A stretch of DNA of 30,289 nt from positions 1 through 30,289 of IMG/VR virus record IMGVR_UViG_3300021364_000117; one strand, 5' to 3'. The translations under genes were made by a program, and so were the position numbers. Shown here piece by piece: positions 1 through 6,785 of this stretch. The number at the start of each line of letters is the position of its first letter. Position 1 is the first letter of the stretch. The DNA is from a virus. The notes beneath the pieces are model-generated. The model was given only the letters and a program-made list of their open reading frames with translations, was not told where the DNA came from and ran no database searches.

Positions 1-730
1 TTTCTTGAAGCTTTAGTAATTCATTCTCGTAGTTCTTCAACAGTGTCTTAACAGAAGCCGAAGGATTATCTTGTCTCATTAAATGATGACGAACATCGAT
101 ATTACCTAAATAAACTCGAAGTGACTTGATCCATGGATAAACATATGTATCCAATCCTCTCTTAAGAGCGCCATGCATAGTTAAACCATCGTGACGCTGA
201 GTCATATAGCCTGGAGTGTATTGGCTAAACGAATGACTATCTCCAAAACAAAGCTTGTCTGTCTTTTCAATACAGTCAATTCTTGGAATCTCATTTTTAC
301 AGATTCGTTTAACATCTTCTATCTTGTCTTCAAGAGTCTTAAATAAATCTGTACCAGTATGAAGACGCTGCTCAATCAATGTTCCAATACATGGCATATC
401 ATGGTGTAAACTATACATCTCAGTAGAGCTAAAGATACGCATGATTTGGTGATACAAATCGTCATTAGCGCCTCCAAAGATATTGAAGGTGCCTTTAAAT
501 TCCATACCATGTTCTAGTAAAATAGCGTCGTAATCTGACCAATCTATATTGGTATCTGTGATTACATCAACGTTCTCATAGCCTGCGTTTACACATTGAT
601 TTGCCAAGTGATATGCCCAACCTGATTTGTGTGAACTAACCTTAGGGCTTAACTTACCGACAAGAGCTGCAATACCAATACGAGACGACTTATCGCCAAT
701 ATAATCCGATAGGTACTTTAGTTCACTCAT
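1..730 (-). CDS. Partial GDSH/SGNH-like protein, C-terminus outside window
   Basis: An open frame starts with ATG at 730 and runs without a stop for 243 codons to the left edge, so the C-terminus is missing. The first half (residues 15-120) looks like an alpha/beta fold, with a sugar-transferase-like stretch around DYDAILLEHGMEF. The second half has FGDSHSFSQ at about 162-170 and YLGNIDVRHHL at about 207-217. A GDSH block followed by a G-N-x-D-x-R-x-H block is the pattern of SGNH-type hydrolase-like proteins, so an esterase or glycan-modifying role is possible. The start lies 2 bases after the stop of the upstream 99-codon gene, so the two are probably co-transcribed. I do not recognise a named gene. 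Coding status is very likely; the function is tentative. Confidence 0.75.
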   Translation of the reverse strand, partial: MSELKYLSDYIGDKSSRIGIAALVGKLSPKVSSHKSGWAYHLANQCVNAGYENVDVITDTNIDWSDYDAILLEHGMEFKGTFNIFGGANDDLYHQIMRIFSSTEMYSLHHDMPCIGTLIEQRLHTGTDLFKTLEDKIEDVKRICKNEIPRIDCIEKTDKLCFGDSHSFSQYTPGYMTQRHDGLTMHGALKRGLDTYVYPWIKSLRVYLGNIDVRHHLMRQDNPSASVKTLLKNYENELLKLQE

Positions 731-732
731 AA

Positions 733-1032
733 TTATTTAATTGGATCTTCTGATTCACCATAGCCGTGCTTTTCAACATAGTTGTTGAGGGCACCAAGAT
801 ATGCTACAGCATCAAGAAGGTTGTCTTCTTTATAGTTATAAGAATGTCTGCTAAGCTTAAGTGCAACAAGAGCAGCGTACATATCAGAACCATTCCACTC
901 TTTACCTGTCATTCCTGAGCAGATCATAGCAGCTCGACGCATACCTTCTTCGAAAGGTCCATATTGACGTTCTTTCTCTTCTGATCGTTCGTTGATAATC
1001 TTATTTGCTTGGTCTAGTATATTATTGGCCAT
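733..1032 (-). CDS. Small phage protein, DUF6378-like
   Basis: 99 codons. The pattern ERQYGPFEEGMRRAA (about 21-35), then a Gly-Lys turn, then MYAALVALKLSRHSYN (about 51-66), then DNLLDAVAYLGAL (about 70-82), matches a small helical family common in phages and often labelled DUF6378. Its biochemical role is unknown. The gene lies 13 bases downstream of an exact T4-type late promoter octamer and just beyond a terminator, so it begins a new transcription unit with the GDSH protein behind it. The alternative ATG at about 1038 is in another frame. Confidence 0.8.
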   Translation of the reverse strand: MANNILDQANKIINERSEEKERQYGPFEEGMRRAAMICSGMTGKEWNGSDMYAALVALKLSRHSYNYKEDNLLDAVAYLGALNNYVEKHGYGESEDPIK

Positions 1033-1044
1033 ATCATAACTTTT

Positions 1045-1052
1045 TATTTATA
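1045..1052 (-). promoter_or_regulatory. T4-type late promoter octamer TATAAATA
   Basis: On the minus strand the sequence is CATATAAATAAAAAG, which contains TATAAATA exactly, the -10 consensus that the gp55 sigma factor recognises in T4. It lies between the terminator hairpin (1055-1082) and the ATG at 1032. A start site 5-8 bases downstream would leave a leader of only about six bases. The exact match and position make it likely, but gp55 and gp33 are not in the window. Confidence 0.6.
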
Positions 1053-1054
1053 TG

Positions 1055-1082
1055 AAAAAGGCAGCGAAAGTTTCACTGCCTT
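1055..1082 (-). terminator. Intrinsic terminator after the small-gene cluster
   Basis: Reading the minus strand from 1082, AAGGCAGTG and CGCTGCCTT form a 9-bp stem (one G-U pair) around a 7-base loop, followed by T residues. It sits 22 bases past the stop of the 76-codon gene at 1105 and directly before a late promoter octamer. Confidence 0.75.
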
Positions 1083-1104
1083 AACTCAAGTATATCGCTA
1101 ATTA

Positions 1105-1335
1105 TCAAGAATAATATTCAGCGACGTAGTTCTCTAAAAGAGATTGGTTTTTGCCGTCAAGCTGTGCATAAAAGGTGTTCATTGCGCCTCGACTGCCAGC
1201 TTGATCGTAAGCTGCATTAAATTTTTCTTTAAGATGATTAATCATCAAATCGCCTTGGCTTTCAAAGGCTTTTTCAACAAAGTTTGACGGAAAGTTAAAG
1301 CCAAACATTACAAAGTCTTTTACTGTACAGATCAT
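1105..1335 (-). CDS. Hypothetical protein, 76 aa
   Basis: A small soluble protein with no motif I recognise. Its N-terminus (MICTVKDFVMFGFNFPSNF) is hydrophobic and aromatic; the remainder is predicted helical and mixed-charge. It is the last gene before the terminator at 1055-1082. Its ATG overlaps the stop of the preceding 45-codon ORF as ATGA, which suggests translational coupling and supports this start. Coding potential rests on the overlap chain and the higher GC shared with its neighbours. Confidence 0.65.
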   Translation of the reverse strand: MICTVKDFVMFGFNFPSNFVEKAFESQGDLMINHLKEKFNAAYDQAGSRGAMNTFYAQLDGKNQSLLENYVAEYYS

Positions 1336-1469
1336 GATTGCATTTTAAGTTGTTCGAGTTCAGCTTCAATTTCAAGAGCCAAGTTTCGAATTTGACTTGG
1401 GTTCATTTGATCGATCATGGCCTGTGAGTAGCCTGCCTCTTTAAGGAGATTAATTGCGTATTGATTCAT
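1332..1469 (-). CDS. Small acidic helical protein, 45 aa
   Basis: A short ORF that begins MNQYAINLLKEAGYSQAMID and ends ELEQLKMQS. It is linked at both ends by ATGA overlaps, with the coiled-coil ORF upstream (stop at 1466-1468) and with the 76-codon gene downstream (start at 1335). Without it there would be a 130-base hole in an otherwise gapless cluster. The sequence suggests two helices, the second of the form PSQIRNLALEIEAELEQLK. The function is unknown. Confidence 0.65.
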   Translation of the reverse strand: MNQYAINLLKEAGYSQAMIDQMNPSQIRNLALEIEAELEQLKMQS

Positions 1470-1621
1470 GATTTTTGTTTTTGGATTTCTTCTAAAGTTT
1501 CTTCTATTTGAACATTAAGTTCTTCATATTGCTCTTCCATAACTGAGATAGACTGAGCAAGATTAGCTCGCGCTCCGCGAAGGAGAGCGAGCTGTTCTGT
1601 AAGATTATTGATTGATGACAT
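1466..1621 (-). CDS. Small coiled-coil protein, 51 aa
   Basis: I chose the ATG at 1621 (MSSINNLTEQLALL) over a longer reading from 1720, because the longer one would lie almost wholly over the gene at 1605-1994 and adds an uncharacteristic Trp/Cys/Ser stretch. With this start the overlap is 17 bases. The product is heptad-like (NLTEQLALLRGARANLAQ, then VMEEQYEELNVQIEETLEEI), so a short coiled coil is likely. Its stop overlaps the next ATG as ATGA. The function is unknown. Confidence 0.65.
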   Translation of the reverse strand: MSSINNLTEQLALLRGARANLAQSISVMEEQYEELNVQIEETLEEIQKQKS

Positions 1622-1994
1622 GCAAAGGGAATTTAAACGTTTTGCCATTCTTGATGTTTTTGGCCAACACAGGATACTTCGTGCTGCGAGGAGCAAGACC
1701 AGTGATTTCATACTCTTCATACTTAAAGGTAAACGTATCGCCGAGCTTTTTAGTGATTCGGAACTGACTCAAAGCATATCGATTAAAGTCAATAGCTTCT
1801 TTAGTCAACACTTGGCCAGATTCAGCGATAGTAGCGATCTCAAGCTTAGTCGTACAATTGCTATCAGAGAATCGAGAACCCTTAATATCAATGTTTACTC
1901 CATACTTTTCAGCTACAGCTTTCAAAGCGTCTTTAATTTCCAAGTTGATCTGGCGAACAGAATCGCGATCGAGGGAGTTGATTTTGTTACTCAT
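1605..1994 (-). CDS. Conserved phage hypothetical protein, 129 aa
   Basis: The N-terminal half has a helix (RQINLEIKDALKAVAEKYG) and a strand with KLEIATI. The C-terminal half has LGDTFTFKYEEYEITGLAPR followed by a KYPVLAKNIKNGKTFKFP segment, which looks like a small beta-barrel or SH3-like module. The overall layout resembles an uncharacterised protein common in large tailed phages, but I cannot name it. It starts 19 bases after the 71-codon gene ends, with AAAAGAT just before the ATG. Confidence 0.75.
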   Translation of the reverse strand: MSNKINSLDRDSVRQINLEIKDALKAVAEKYGVNIDIKGSRFSDSNCTTKLEIATIAESGQVLTKEAIDFNRYALSQFRITKKLGDTFTFKYEEYEITGLAPRSTKYPVLAKNIKNGKTFKFPLHVINQ

Positions 1995-2013
1995 ATCTTT
2001 TAAGATTTATTAA

Positions 2014-2229
2014 TTAGCGTTCAAGGATTACAAAGTCACCGAAGTAAGAGTCAAAGACATTGATCAGATTTTCATAGTCTCCGCTCGTCATCTCTTCGCG
2101 AATCTTATCAGCGTCATAGCCAAGCTGCTTTGCAAATCGGTTAGCATAGCCAAGGATAACAAAGGCGTTACCTTCAGGGCCGGTGAGGTCGATAACGATC
2201 TCGCTTTTGGGTTGTTTTTCTCTAATCAT
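2014..2229 (-). CDS. Conserved small phage protein, 71 aa
   Basis: A core of EIVIDLTGPEGNAFVILGYA (about 10-29) followed by RFAKQLGYDADKIREEMTSG (about 31-50) and YENLINVFDSYFGDFVIL. This is the pattern of a small conserved phage family of unknown role that I recognise only by its IDLTGPEGNAF signature. It heads the cluster that runs to the terminator at 1055 and has the promoter-like element 2251-2281 upstream. Confidence 0.75.
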   Translation of the reverse strand: MIREKQPKSEIVIDLTGPEGNAFVILGYANRFAKQLGYDADKIREEMTSGDYENLINVFDSYFGDFVILER

Positions 2230-2250
2230 CTGTTCTGTTTGTTCTTAAGG

Positions 2251-2281
2251 TTACATAGCTAATATACGAAATTCTGGTCAA
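2251..2281 (-). promoter_or_regulatory. Promoter-like element, copy 1 (TTG-N12-TATATTAG)
   Basis: The minus strand from 2281 reads TTG, 12 bases, then TATATTAGCTATGTAA. The same arrangement with identical spacing recurs at 2745-2775. It lies 22 bases before the ATG at 2229 in the only sizeable gap of this region. I infer an early or middle promoter; whether host sigma or a phage factor reads it is unknown. Confidence 0.45.
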
Positions 2282-2308
2282 CCTGAAAATCTGAAATGTT
2301 AAAAAGTG

Positions 2309-2596
2309 TTAAATTTTTTCAAGTGAAGTGGCCCACTCTGGAATAATAAAGGCTGTGAATTCTTCGCCTGCACAACAAACATCTTTAGAGTCTCGCTCTA
2401 TAATATTCATAAAATTTTGACGGCGTGATGCTTCTAAAAAACTCGTATTAGCAAAACCAATAGGAATCGCAGGTCCGCTATACGTTGCATTTAGTTCATC
2501 AATATAACGACCTTCGGTTTTTCTACAAGTACATGTTTTAGCCTCATACTTGAGATTGAAGACGTCGCCACATTCAGTACACATTAAAAGCTTCAT
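2309..2596 (-). CDS. Zinc-ribbon phage protein, 95 aa
   Basis: The N-terminus carries CTECG at residues 6-10 and CTCRK at about 22-26, giving four Cys ligands in a CxxC...CxC layout, so it very likely binds zinc. A conserved middle block follows (RYIDELNATYSG, then AIPIGFANTSF). Another Cys pair (DVCCAGEEF) lies near residue 74. This organisation is typical of an uncharacterised small phage family, and nucleic-acid binding is possible but unproven. It is coupled to the upstream ORF by an ATGA overlap at 2593-2596. Confidence 0.75.
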   Translation of the reverse strand: MKLLMCTECGDVFNLKYEAKTCTCRKTEGRYIDELNATYSGPAIPIGFANTSFLEASRRQNFMNIIERDSKDVCCAGEEFTAFIIPEWATSLEKI

Positions 2597-2745
2597 TGAT
2601 CGTCTTGATTTTTATGCTTCTTCTTACGAGTGTAATTCTTTTTAGAAGGCACCGATTTTGTAATCATCTTACGGCGCACAATTTGAGCAACGTGACGCAA
2701 ATTAAGGCCGTTAAGTATATCTTTATTTTTTTTATTGTCTGTCAT
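2593..2745 (-). CDS. Small highly basic protein, 50 aa
   Basis: I place the start at the ATG at 2745 (MTDNKKNKDILNGLNLRHV), because a reading from 2775 would begin inside the terminator hairpin. The product is strongly basic, with NYTRKKKHKNQDDQ at the C-terminus, and may bind nucleic acid. It is the first gene after the terminator 2763-2792 and has promoter-like copy 2 directly upstream, almost touching the ATG. It overlaps the zinc-ribbon gene by four bases. Confidence 0.65.
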   Translation of the reverse strand: MTDNKKNKDILNGLNLRHVAQIVRRKMITKSVPSKKNYTRKKKHKNQDDQ

Positions 2746-2775
2746 TACATATCTAATATACGTAAAAAAGCCCAA
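2745..2775 (-). promoter_or_regulatory. Promoter-like element, copy 2, fused to a terminator
   Basis: On the minus strand TTG is followed after 12 bases by TATATTAGATATGTAA, matching copy 1 at 2251-2281 in sequence and spacing. The TTG lies inside the 3' arm of the terminator stem and the element runs into the start codon at 2745, so any transcript from it would have almost no leader. Confidence 0.45.
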
Positions 2776-2792
2776 ACTTAAAAGTCTGGGCT
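2763..2792 (-). terminator. Intrinsic terminator after the internal-protein module
   Basis: Minus-strand arms AGCCCAGAC and GTTTGGGCT form a 9-bp stem (one G-U pair) with a TTTTAA loop, followed directly by a run of T. It lies 26 bases beyond the stop of the 459-codon gene, closing the transcription unit that runs from 10541. Confidence 0.85.
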
Positions 2793-2818
2793 CTTTAAAT
2801 TTTGTTAAAAAGTGTTAA

Positions 2819-4198
2819 TTACTTACTTGGAAATTGAAGCTCTGCTTCTTCTTTAGCAGCTTGTTGTACTTTTCTTTTACTACCAAAATACCAAATCAAC
2901 GCTGAAGTAGTATCAGATGCGTCAGCTTCTCCTCCTAAAAAGGCTTCAGCCGCATGTCTACCTGCTTTTGAATTAAGAACAGCTAAAGCCTCCCAAACTG
3001 TTAAACCTATATGTCTTTTTTGAAGGTCATGAATTCCTTGATGAGTTAAAAACATAGCTTTATCTTCACCTAATTCGTTAGCTAAAGTACCACACCATCC
3101 GTGAGTTTTATTGACATCTTCTTCTGTATATTCTAAATCTCCCCAACTAGACATTCTGATTTCAGAGATAACGGATTCATAAACAGTAATACACATATCA
3201 CTATGTTTTACAAATTCCTTAACTTCTAGGCCCATTTCTTTGCCAACAGCCTCCATATATTCTCTACCAGCATACGTAGAAGTTCTAACTTCATATCCAT
3301 TCTTCCCCTTTTTCTTAACGCTTTTAATGGCCTTATCAGAAAAACCAGTTACATCTTCAAACTGATTTTGAAACTCGTATTTAAAATCAGATGCTGTTCC
3401 GGTATAAACTTCGTCGACTTGATCAGACTCAAATTGGAATTGTCCCTTCTTTCCCTTAGAAAAATCATCATGTTCGTCTGCGTTTACAATCGCCAATAAT
3501 CCAACATCTTTCTTTTTGACCTTTAGATCTGTGATAGCCTTTTGCTTTGCAGCCCATAGACTATCAGCTTCAATTTCATGCTTTGCGCCTTGAAATATTG
3601 CGTAAAATCTAGTTTCGTTAACAACAGATTCTCCTAAAGCATCTAAAAAATCAGAAGGTAATTCTTCTCCATATCTGTCGTCGAATATTTCTTCTAGATC
3701 CTTTATAGTAACTTTGCCTTTATAGTCATTATCAATATCATCTGGAACATCGGCATGATCTGAGTTCATAATGTCCTCTCCATATGCATCTTTCCATGCG
3801 TTAATAATGTCCTTTGCATTATACTTTTTTGCTTCGCTCACTTGTTGGCTATTTAGCCCATTTATAAATTCTTCGAAGTTTGCCATCTTCTTTTTCTTTT
3901 TTTTGTATTCTTCTTCTGCGTCGCCCCTACCAGCCGGTACATCTCCAGATCCAAGTAAACCGTCAGCTGGTAATTCTATTGGACCCATACCATTAATTTG
4001 ACCAGCTTGAATATTTTCAGGTACTCTTTCTGGTAATCCACCATGCTTAGTTGCAGCAAATTTCTTAAGCTGCTTAAGAGTCATAGAATCTGCGAGATCT
4101 TTAACCTCTTGACTAGCATCTTTAGAGTCAAGCTCACCCTTCTTATAAGCGTAAGCCATTCCCATTAATCTTTGTTGTACTTTACTAAGAGCGGGCAT
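2819..4198 (-). CDS. Mosaic protein, DUF3008-like N-terminus, candidate internal virion protein
   Basis: 459 codons. Residues 1-58 (KVQQRLMGMAYAYKKGEL, then KKFAATKHGGLPERV) match the DUF3008-type module of many phages. A linker with RGDAEEEYKKKKKK follows, and then MANFEEFINGLNSQQVSEA at 105, which looks like a fresh N-terminus with a capsid-targeting-like peptide. The rest holds a small module near 195-250 (YAIFQGAKHEIEADSLWAAK) and a C-terminal helical region (THGWCGTLANELG, then THQGIHDLQKRHIGL). No catalytic motif is recognisable. It is last in the 10541-2819 unit and is followed by the terminator. An internal start at 3886 would give a 355-residue product. Confidence 0.85.
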   Translation of the reverse strand: MPALSKVQQRLMGMAYAYKKGELDSKDASQEVKDLADSMTLKQLKKFAATKHGGLPERVPENIQAGQINGMGPIELPADGLLGSGDVPAGRGDAEEEYKKKKKKMANFEEFINGLNSQQVSEAKKYNAKDIINAWKDAYGEDIMNSDHADVPDDIDNDYKGKVTIKDLEEIFDDRYGEELPSDFLDALGESVVNETRFYAIFQGAKHEIEADSLWAAKQKAITDLKVKKKDVGLLAIVNADEHDDFSKGKKGQFQFESDQVDEVYTGTASDFKYEFQNQFEDVTGFSDKAIKSVKKKGKNGYEVRTSTYAGREYMEAVGKEMGLEVKEFVKHSDMCITVYESVISEIRMSSWGDLEYTEEDVNKTHGWCGTLANELGEDKAMFLTHQGIHDLQKRHIGLTVWEALAVLNSKAGRHAAEAFLGGEADASDTTSALIWYFGSKRKVQQAAKEEAELQFPSK

Positions 4199-4202
4199 AA
4201 TA

Positions 4203-4271
4203 TTAATTTGAAATGGGGTGCCATGGTTTTACCCAATATTCCCAAAATGCTTTTTTAATTTTACCAGACAT
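4203..4271 (-). CDS. Possible 22-codon Trp-rich micro-ORF
   Basis: The ATG at 4271 lies inside the last codons of the 830-codon gene. The ORF encodes MSGKIKKAFWEYWVKPWHPI and two more residues, and stops 4 bases before the next ATG at 4198. Three of 22 residues are Trp. It exactly fills the only gap between the two large genes and follows the overlap style of this genome, but it is too short for coding statistics. The alternative is untranslated leader. Confidence 0.35.
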   Translation of the reverse strand: MSGKIKKAFWEYWVKPWHPISN

Positions 4272-6753
4272 AATTCATATTTTCGATTTTATCAATTCTG
4301 TCTTTAATTGATTTAGCCTCTTGCTTAACCCTTTCCTCATAATAACTAGATGATAAACTAATTTGAGTTTCATTAGAATATCTTACATAGTTTGAGTAAT
4401 TATCCAGAATCTGAGACATATGATTCGCAGCGTCTCTCATTCTAACTGCTCTACCTTTAGGATCTCTGCCTATTACAAGTTCTCCGCTTTCAACTTCACC
4501 TTTGGCTAGACCTTGTTGAATTTGTAAAGTTAAAGCATCTACCGCGTCCTTAACCATTTTATCTAAAGGCAAGTTAGCTGCTTTGTCTGCTAAGATCTCT
4601 TTATATCGCTTCATATTTTCTCTTTTAAAATCTTTATCTGATTTAAAAGCGATTGCACCTTTCTTAGCAGCTGCTCTATCAGCCATCTTTCCAGCAGTTG
4701 AATACTTATCTCTAAGTACCGCAGTATCTAAGACAACCGCTCTATCTGCAACCTCTGAAATTCTCTTCGGATTGTAAAGGCCCGTTGAATCCCAGCCTTT
4801 ATACTTTTTACTAATACCTACGCTATCACCGGGTTCGCTAGACACTAAAGTTCGGCCGTTGCCGGATGAATTACGGCTCCATGTCATGCCCTGGAATTGA
4901 TTACCCTTAACAATAGCCAAAATACCAGCTGGGATAGTTTTTTGCCCTTCGTAATCAGCATGTGGATTTTCTTTTTGTTGATCTACTACGTAAAATATAA
5001 CATAGCGATTATCTTTGTCCTTTCTAGTTATAGCATGCGCTTCAGCTGCACTCATATCAATTATATCTTCATCCTCTACTTTATCTAAAGCAACATTAGC
5101 CATGTTATAAAAAGCTTTAGGTAAGTCCTTTAATGAGCTAGAAGACCAACTGCGAGATATTTTAGTATTAAAAAGTTGAGCTAATTTGGCTGACTTAAAT
5201 GCCTCGTTAACGTCCCCTCCTACTTCAATAGAATTTGACTCTACTGGCTCAAACATTCTTTGGGCCAATTTAAACTCTTCTCTATGGAAATGTCTTAAAT
5301 AAGTTCTAACGGCGTCGTCTACTAAACCTTCATAATTGGTTTTGTATTCAGGCCACTCATCCCAATATCTATCAACTGCACTTTCAGCCGCATCTCTTAG
5401 TTTTTTATCAAACGGAGATGGCATGTTTTTAGGCTTTCTAATCATATAGTGAATTACTTCACTCATAGCATAACTATCAGAAGTTCCCCATTCATTAACA
5501 GTTTCTTCATTTAGAGAAGCAATAAACTTTCCAAATGATTCTGAGACTAATTTATTTTCTGTAACTTCTTCTGTTTCTTCTACTTCGGGAGCTTCCTCAC
5601 TTACATCTTTTACTGTAACCGGAAAGGTTTTACCCTTAAATTCAAATTCTTTTAAACCTTCTGCTTTAGCTGCTCTAGCTGCAGTAATAAATGCGTTTCT
5701 ACCTTCACCCAACATAGAACCATCCCATGTTTCTGGTGAGCCAGACTTAGCTTTCATACCTACAATCTTTTCTATCTTAGGTATATTAGAATTTGCTTTA
5801 TTTTCCTGTCCTGTTAAAGAAACTCTTAAGTAAATCTTTTTACCTTGAGGATAAAAATCACAATCACCTAAACCTTCCCCTTCAATTTTGTCAGCTAATT
5901 TTTCAGCAGTCTTTTCATCCTTTAAAATAAAGTTAATATGTCCATCTCCTTTATCTAACATATCTTCATATTTACCTTCTTCTATAACATCATCTTCTAT
6001 CAACTCAGACTCTAGGACTTGAAGACCTAATTGTCTACCGTCTTTAGTTTTAGCAACAGCGTACTTCCATTCCTTTTCTTTTTCGTCCCAAAGATAAACG
6101 TATTCTGCACCATCATATGCAACGTCTTGTAGATAATCATCTAAATCTTCTAGTTTTCTTTTTTGAGTCATATCATATTTGGTTTCGCCTCTATCTCTAC
6201 CGTAGAATACTGTTTGACCGTCGATTGGTGTATTAAAGTGGTGACCTTCGCCTCCTTCAATACCAGGCTCTAAATATGAAATACCATTCTTTCCAAGTTT
6301 TAATAGTTCTTTCATCTTTTTAGTGTCAGAAAAATGATCTTTTGCCATTTGGCCTACGCCTTCTGGATAACCATCGCTATGAACATACGTAGAGTGAATA
6401 ACGCCTCTTCTATCAATGATACCAATTTGAGAACGCGTAGATTCTAAAATAAAGCCTTCATTTTCATTGATTGCAAATGTTTTAAGAACTCTTTTACCAA
6501 ATCTAGATAATGTGATACCGTCTTCTGATACATTAAAGTATTTTGCATTTCTGGTCATCCATCTTTTAGAATCATTGCTTAATTCAGATAAAATAGAATT
6601 AAACTCTTCTTGAGTTAGCGTGCCATCAGCAACCGCTTCTATCATTTTGTTTCTGACTCTTGCCGTTAAACCAGCTTCCATTGCTGGATGATTTTCAGTA
6701 TAACGTCTCTTTAACGTTACTTTCTTTTCATTTAGGAAATCTTGGAATTTCAT
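4261..6753 (-). CDS. Large multi-module candidate internal virion protein
   Basis: 830 codons. The protein opens MKFQDFLNEKK, close to the T4 capsid-targeting sequence, with a possible prohead-protease site after LNE (residue 9). Residues 108-190 hold IGIIDRRGVIHSTYVHSDGY, PEGVGQMAKDHF and TVFYGRDRGE, a conserved phage domain of unknown function. Residues 352-383 carry AFITAARAAKAEGLKEFEFK and GKTFPVTV, a short module seen at the ends of other phage proteins. A second tag-like peptide (SESFGKFIASLNEE) begins at about 404, and DVNEAFKSAKLAQLF at about 514 starts another segment with YVIFYVVDQQ. It looks like several small cargo modules joined together. It follows the repeated promoter-like element at 6772-6785. 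No enzyme motif is evident. Confidence 0.85.
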   Translation of the reverse strand: MKFQDFLNEKKVTLKRRYTENHPAMEAGLTARVRNKMIEAVADGTLTQEEFNSILSELSNDSKRWMTRNAKYFNVSEDGITLSRFGKRVLKTFAINENEGFILESTRSQIGIIDRRGVIHSTYVHSDGYPEGVGQMAKDHFSDTKKMKELLKLGKNGISYLEPGIEGGEGHHFNTPIDGQTVFYGRDRGETKYDMTQKRKLEDLDDYLQDVAYDGAEYVYLWDEKEKEWKYAVAKTKDGRQLGLQVLESELIEDDVIEEGKYEDMLDKGDGHINFILKDEKTAEKLADKIEGEGLGDCDFYPQGKKIYLRVSLTGQENKANSNIPKIEKIVGMKAKSGSPETWDGSMLGEGRNAFITAARAAKAEGLKEFEFKGKTFPVTVKDVSEEAPEVEETEEVTENKLVSESFGKFIASLNEETVNEWGTSDSYAMSEVIHYMIRKPKNMPSPFDKKLRDAAESAVDRYWDEWPEYKTNYEGLVDDAVRTYLRHFHREEFKLAQRMFEPVESNSIEVGGDVNEAFKSAKLAQLFNTKISRSWSSSSLKDLPKAFYNMANVALDKVEDEDIIDMSAAEAHAITRKDKDNRYVIFYVVDQQKENPHADYEGQKTIPAGILAIVKGNQFQGMTWSRNSSGNGRTLVSSEPGDSVGISKKYKGWDSTGLYNPKRISEVADRAVVLDTAVLRDKYSTAGKMADRAAAKKGAIAFKSDKDFKRENMKRYKEILADKAANLPLDKMVKDAVDALTLQIQQGLAKGEVESGELVIGRDPKGRAVRMRDAANHMSQILDNYSNYVRYSNETQISLSSSYYEERVKQEAKSIKDRIDKIENMNYVW

Positions 6754-6771
6754 ATTTATGTAGTTTATTTT

Positions 6772-6785
6772 CTTTTTCTATATAT
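6772..6785 (-). promoter_or_regulatory. Candidate late promoter, 14-mer ATATATAGAAAAAG copy 1
   Basis: The minus-strand 14-mer ATATATAGAAAAAG recurs at 10560-10573. In both places TATATAGA lies 24 bases before a start codon (here 6753) and directly after the stop of the preceding gene. It resembles a diverged T4 late octamer. Function is inferred from repetition and position. Confidence 0.5.

Noticed and set aside
1466-1720. Longer 84-codon version of the small coiled-coil gene
   Set aside because: The extra 33 residues lie wholly within the 129-codon gene and do not look like protein of this family; the ATG at 1621 gives a sensible overlap.
1608-2003. 131-codon open frame on the plus strand
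   Set aside because: Antisense to a better gene (1605-1994) with conserved-looking protein and proper overlaps; no plus-strand neighbours or promoter.
6746-6760. CATAAATATG before the 830-codon gene (and the same at 19737-19746) as a late promoter
   Set aside because: The TAAATA part overlaps the start codon, so transcription would begin inside the gene. It fits the A-rich leader pattern better; the 14-mer 24 bases upstream is a better candidate at 6753.
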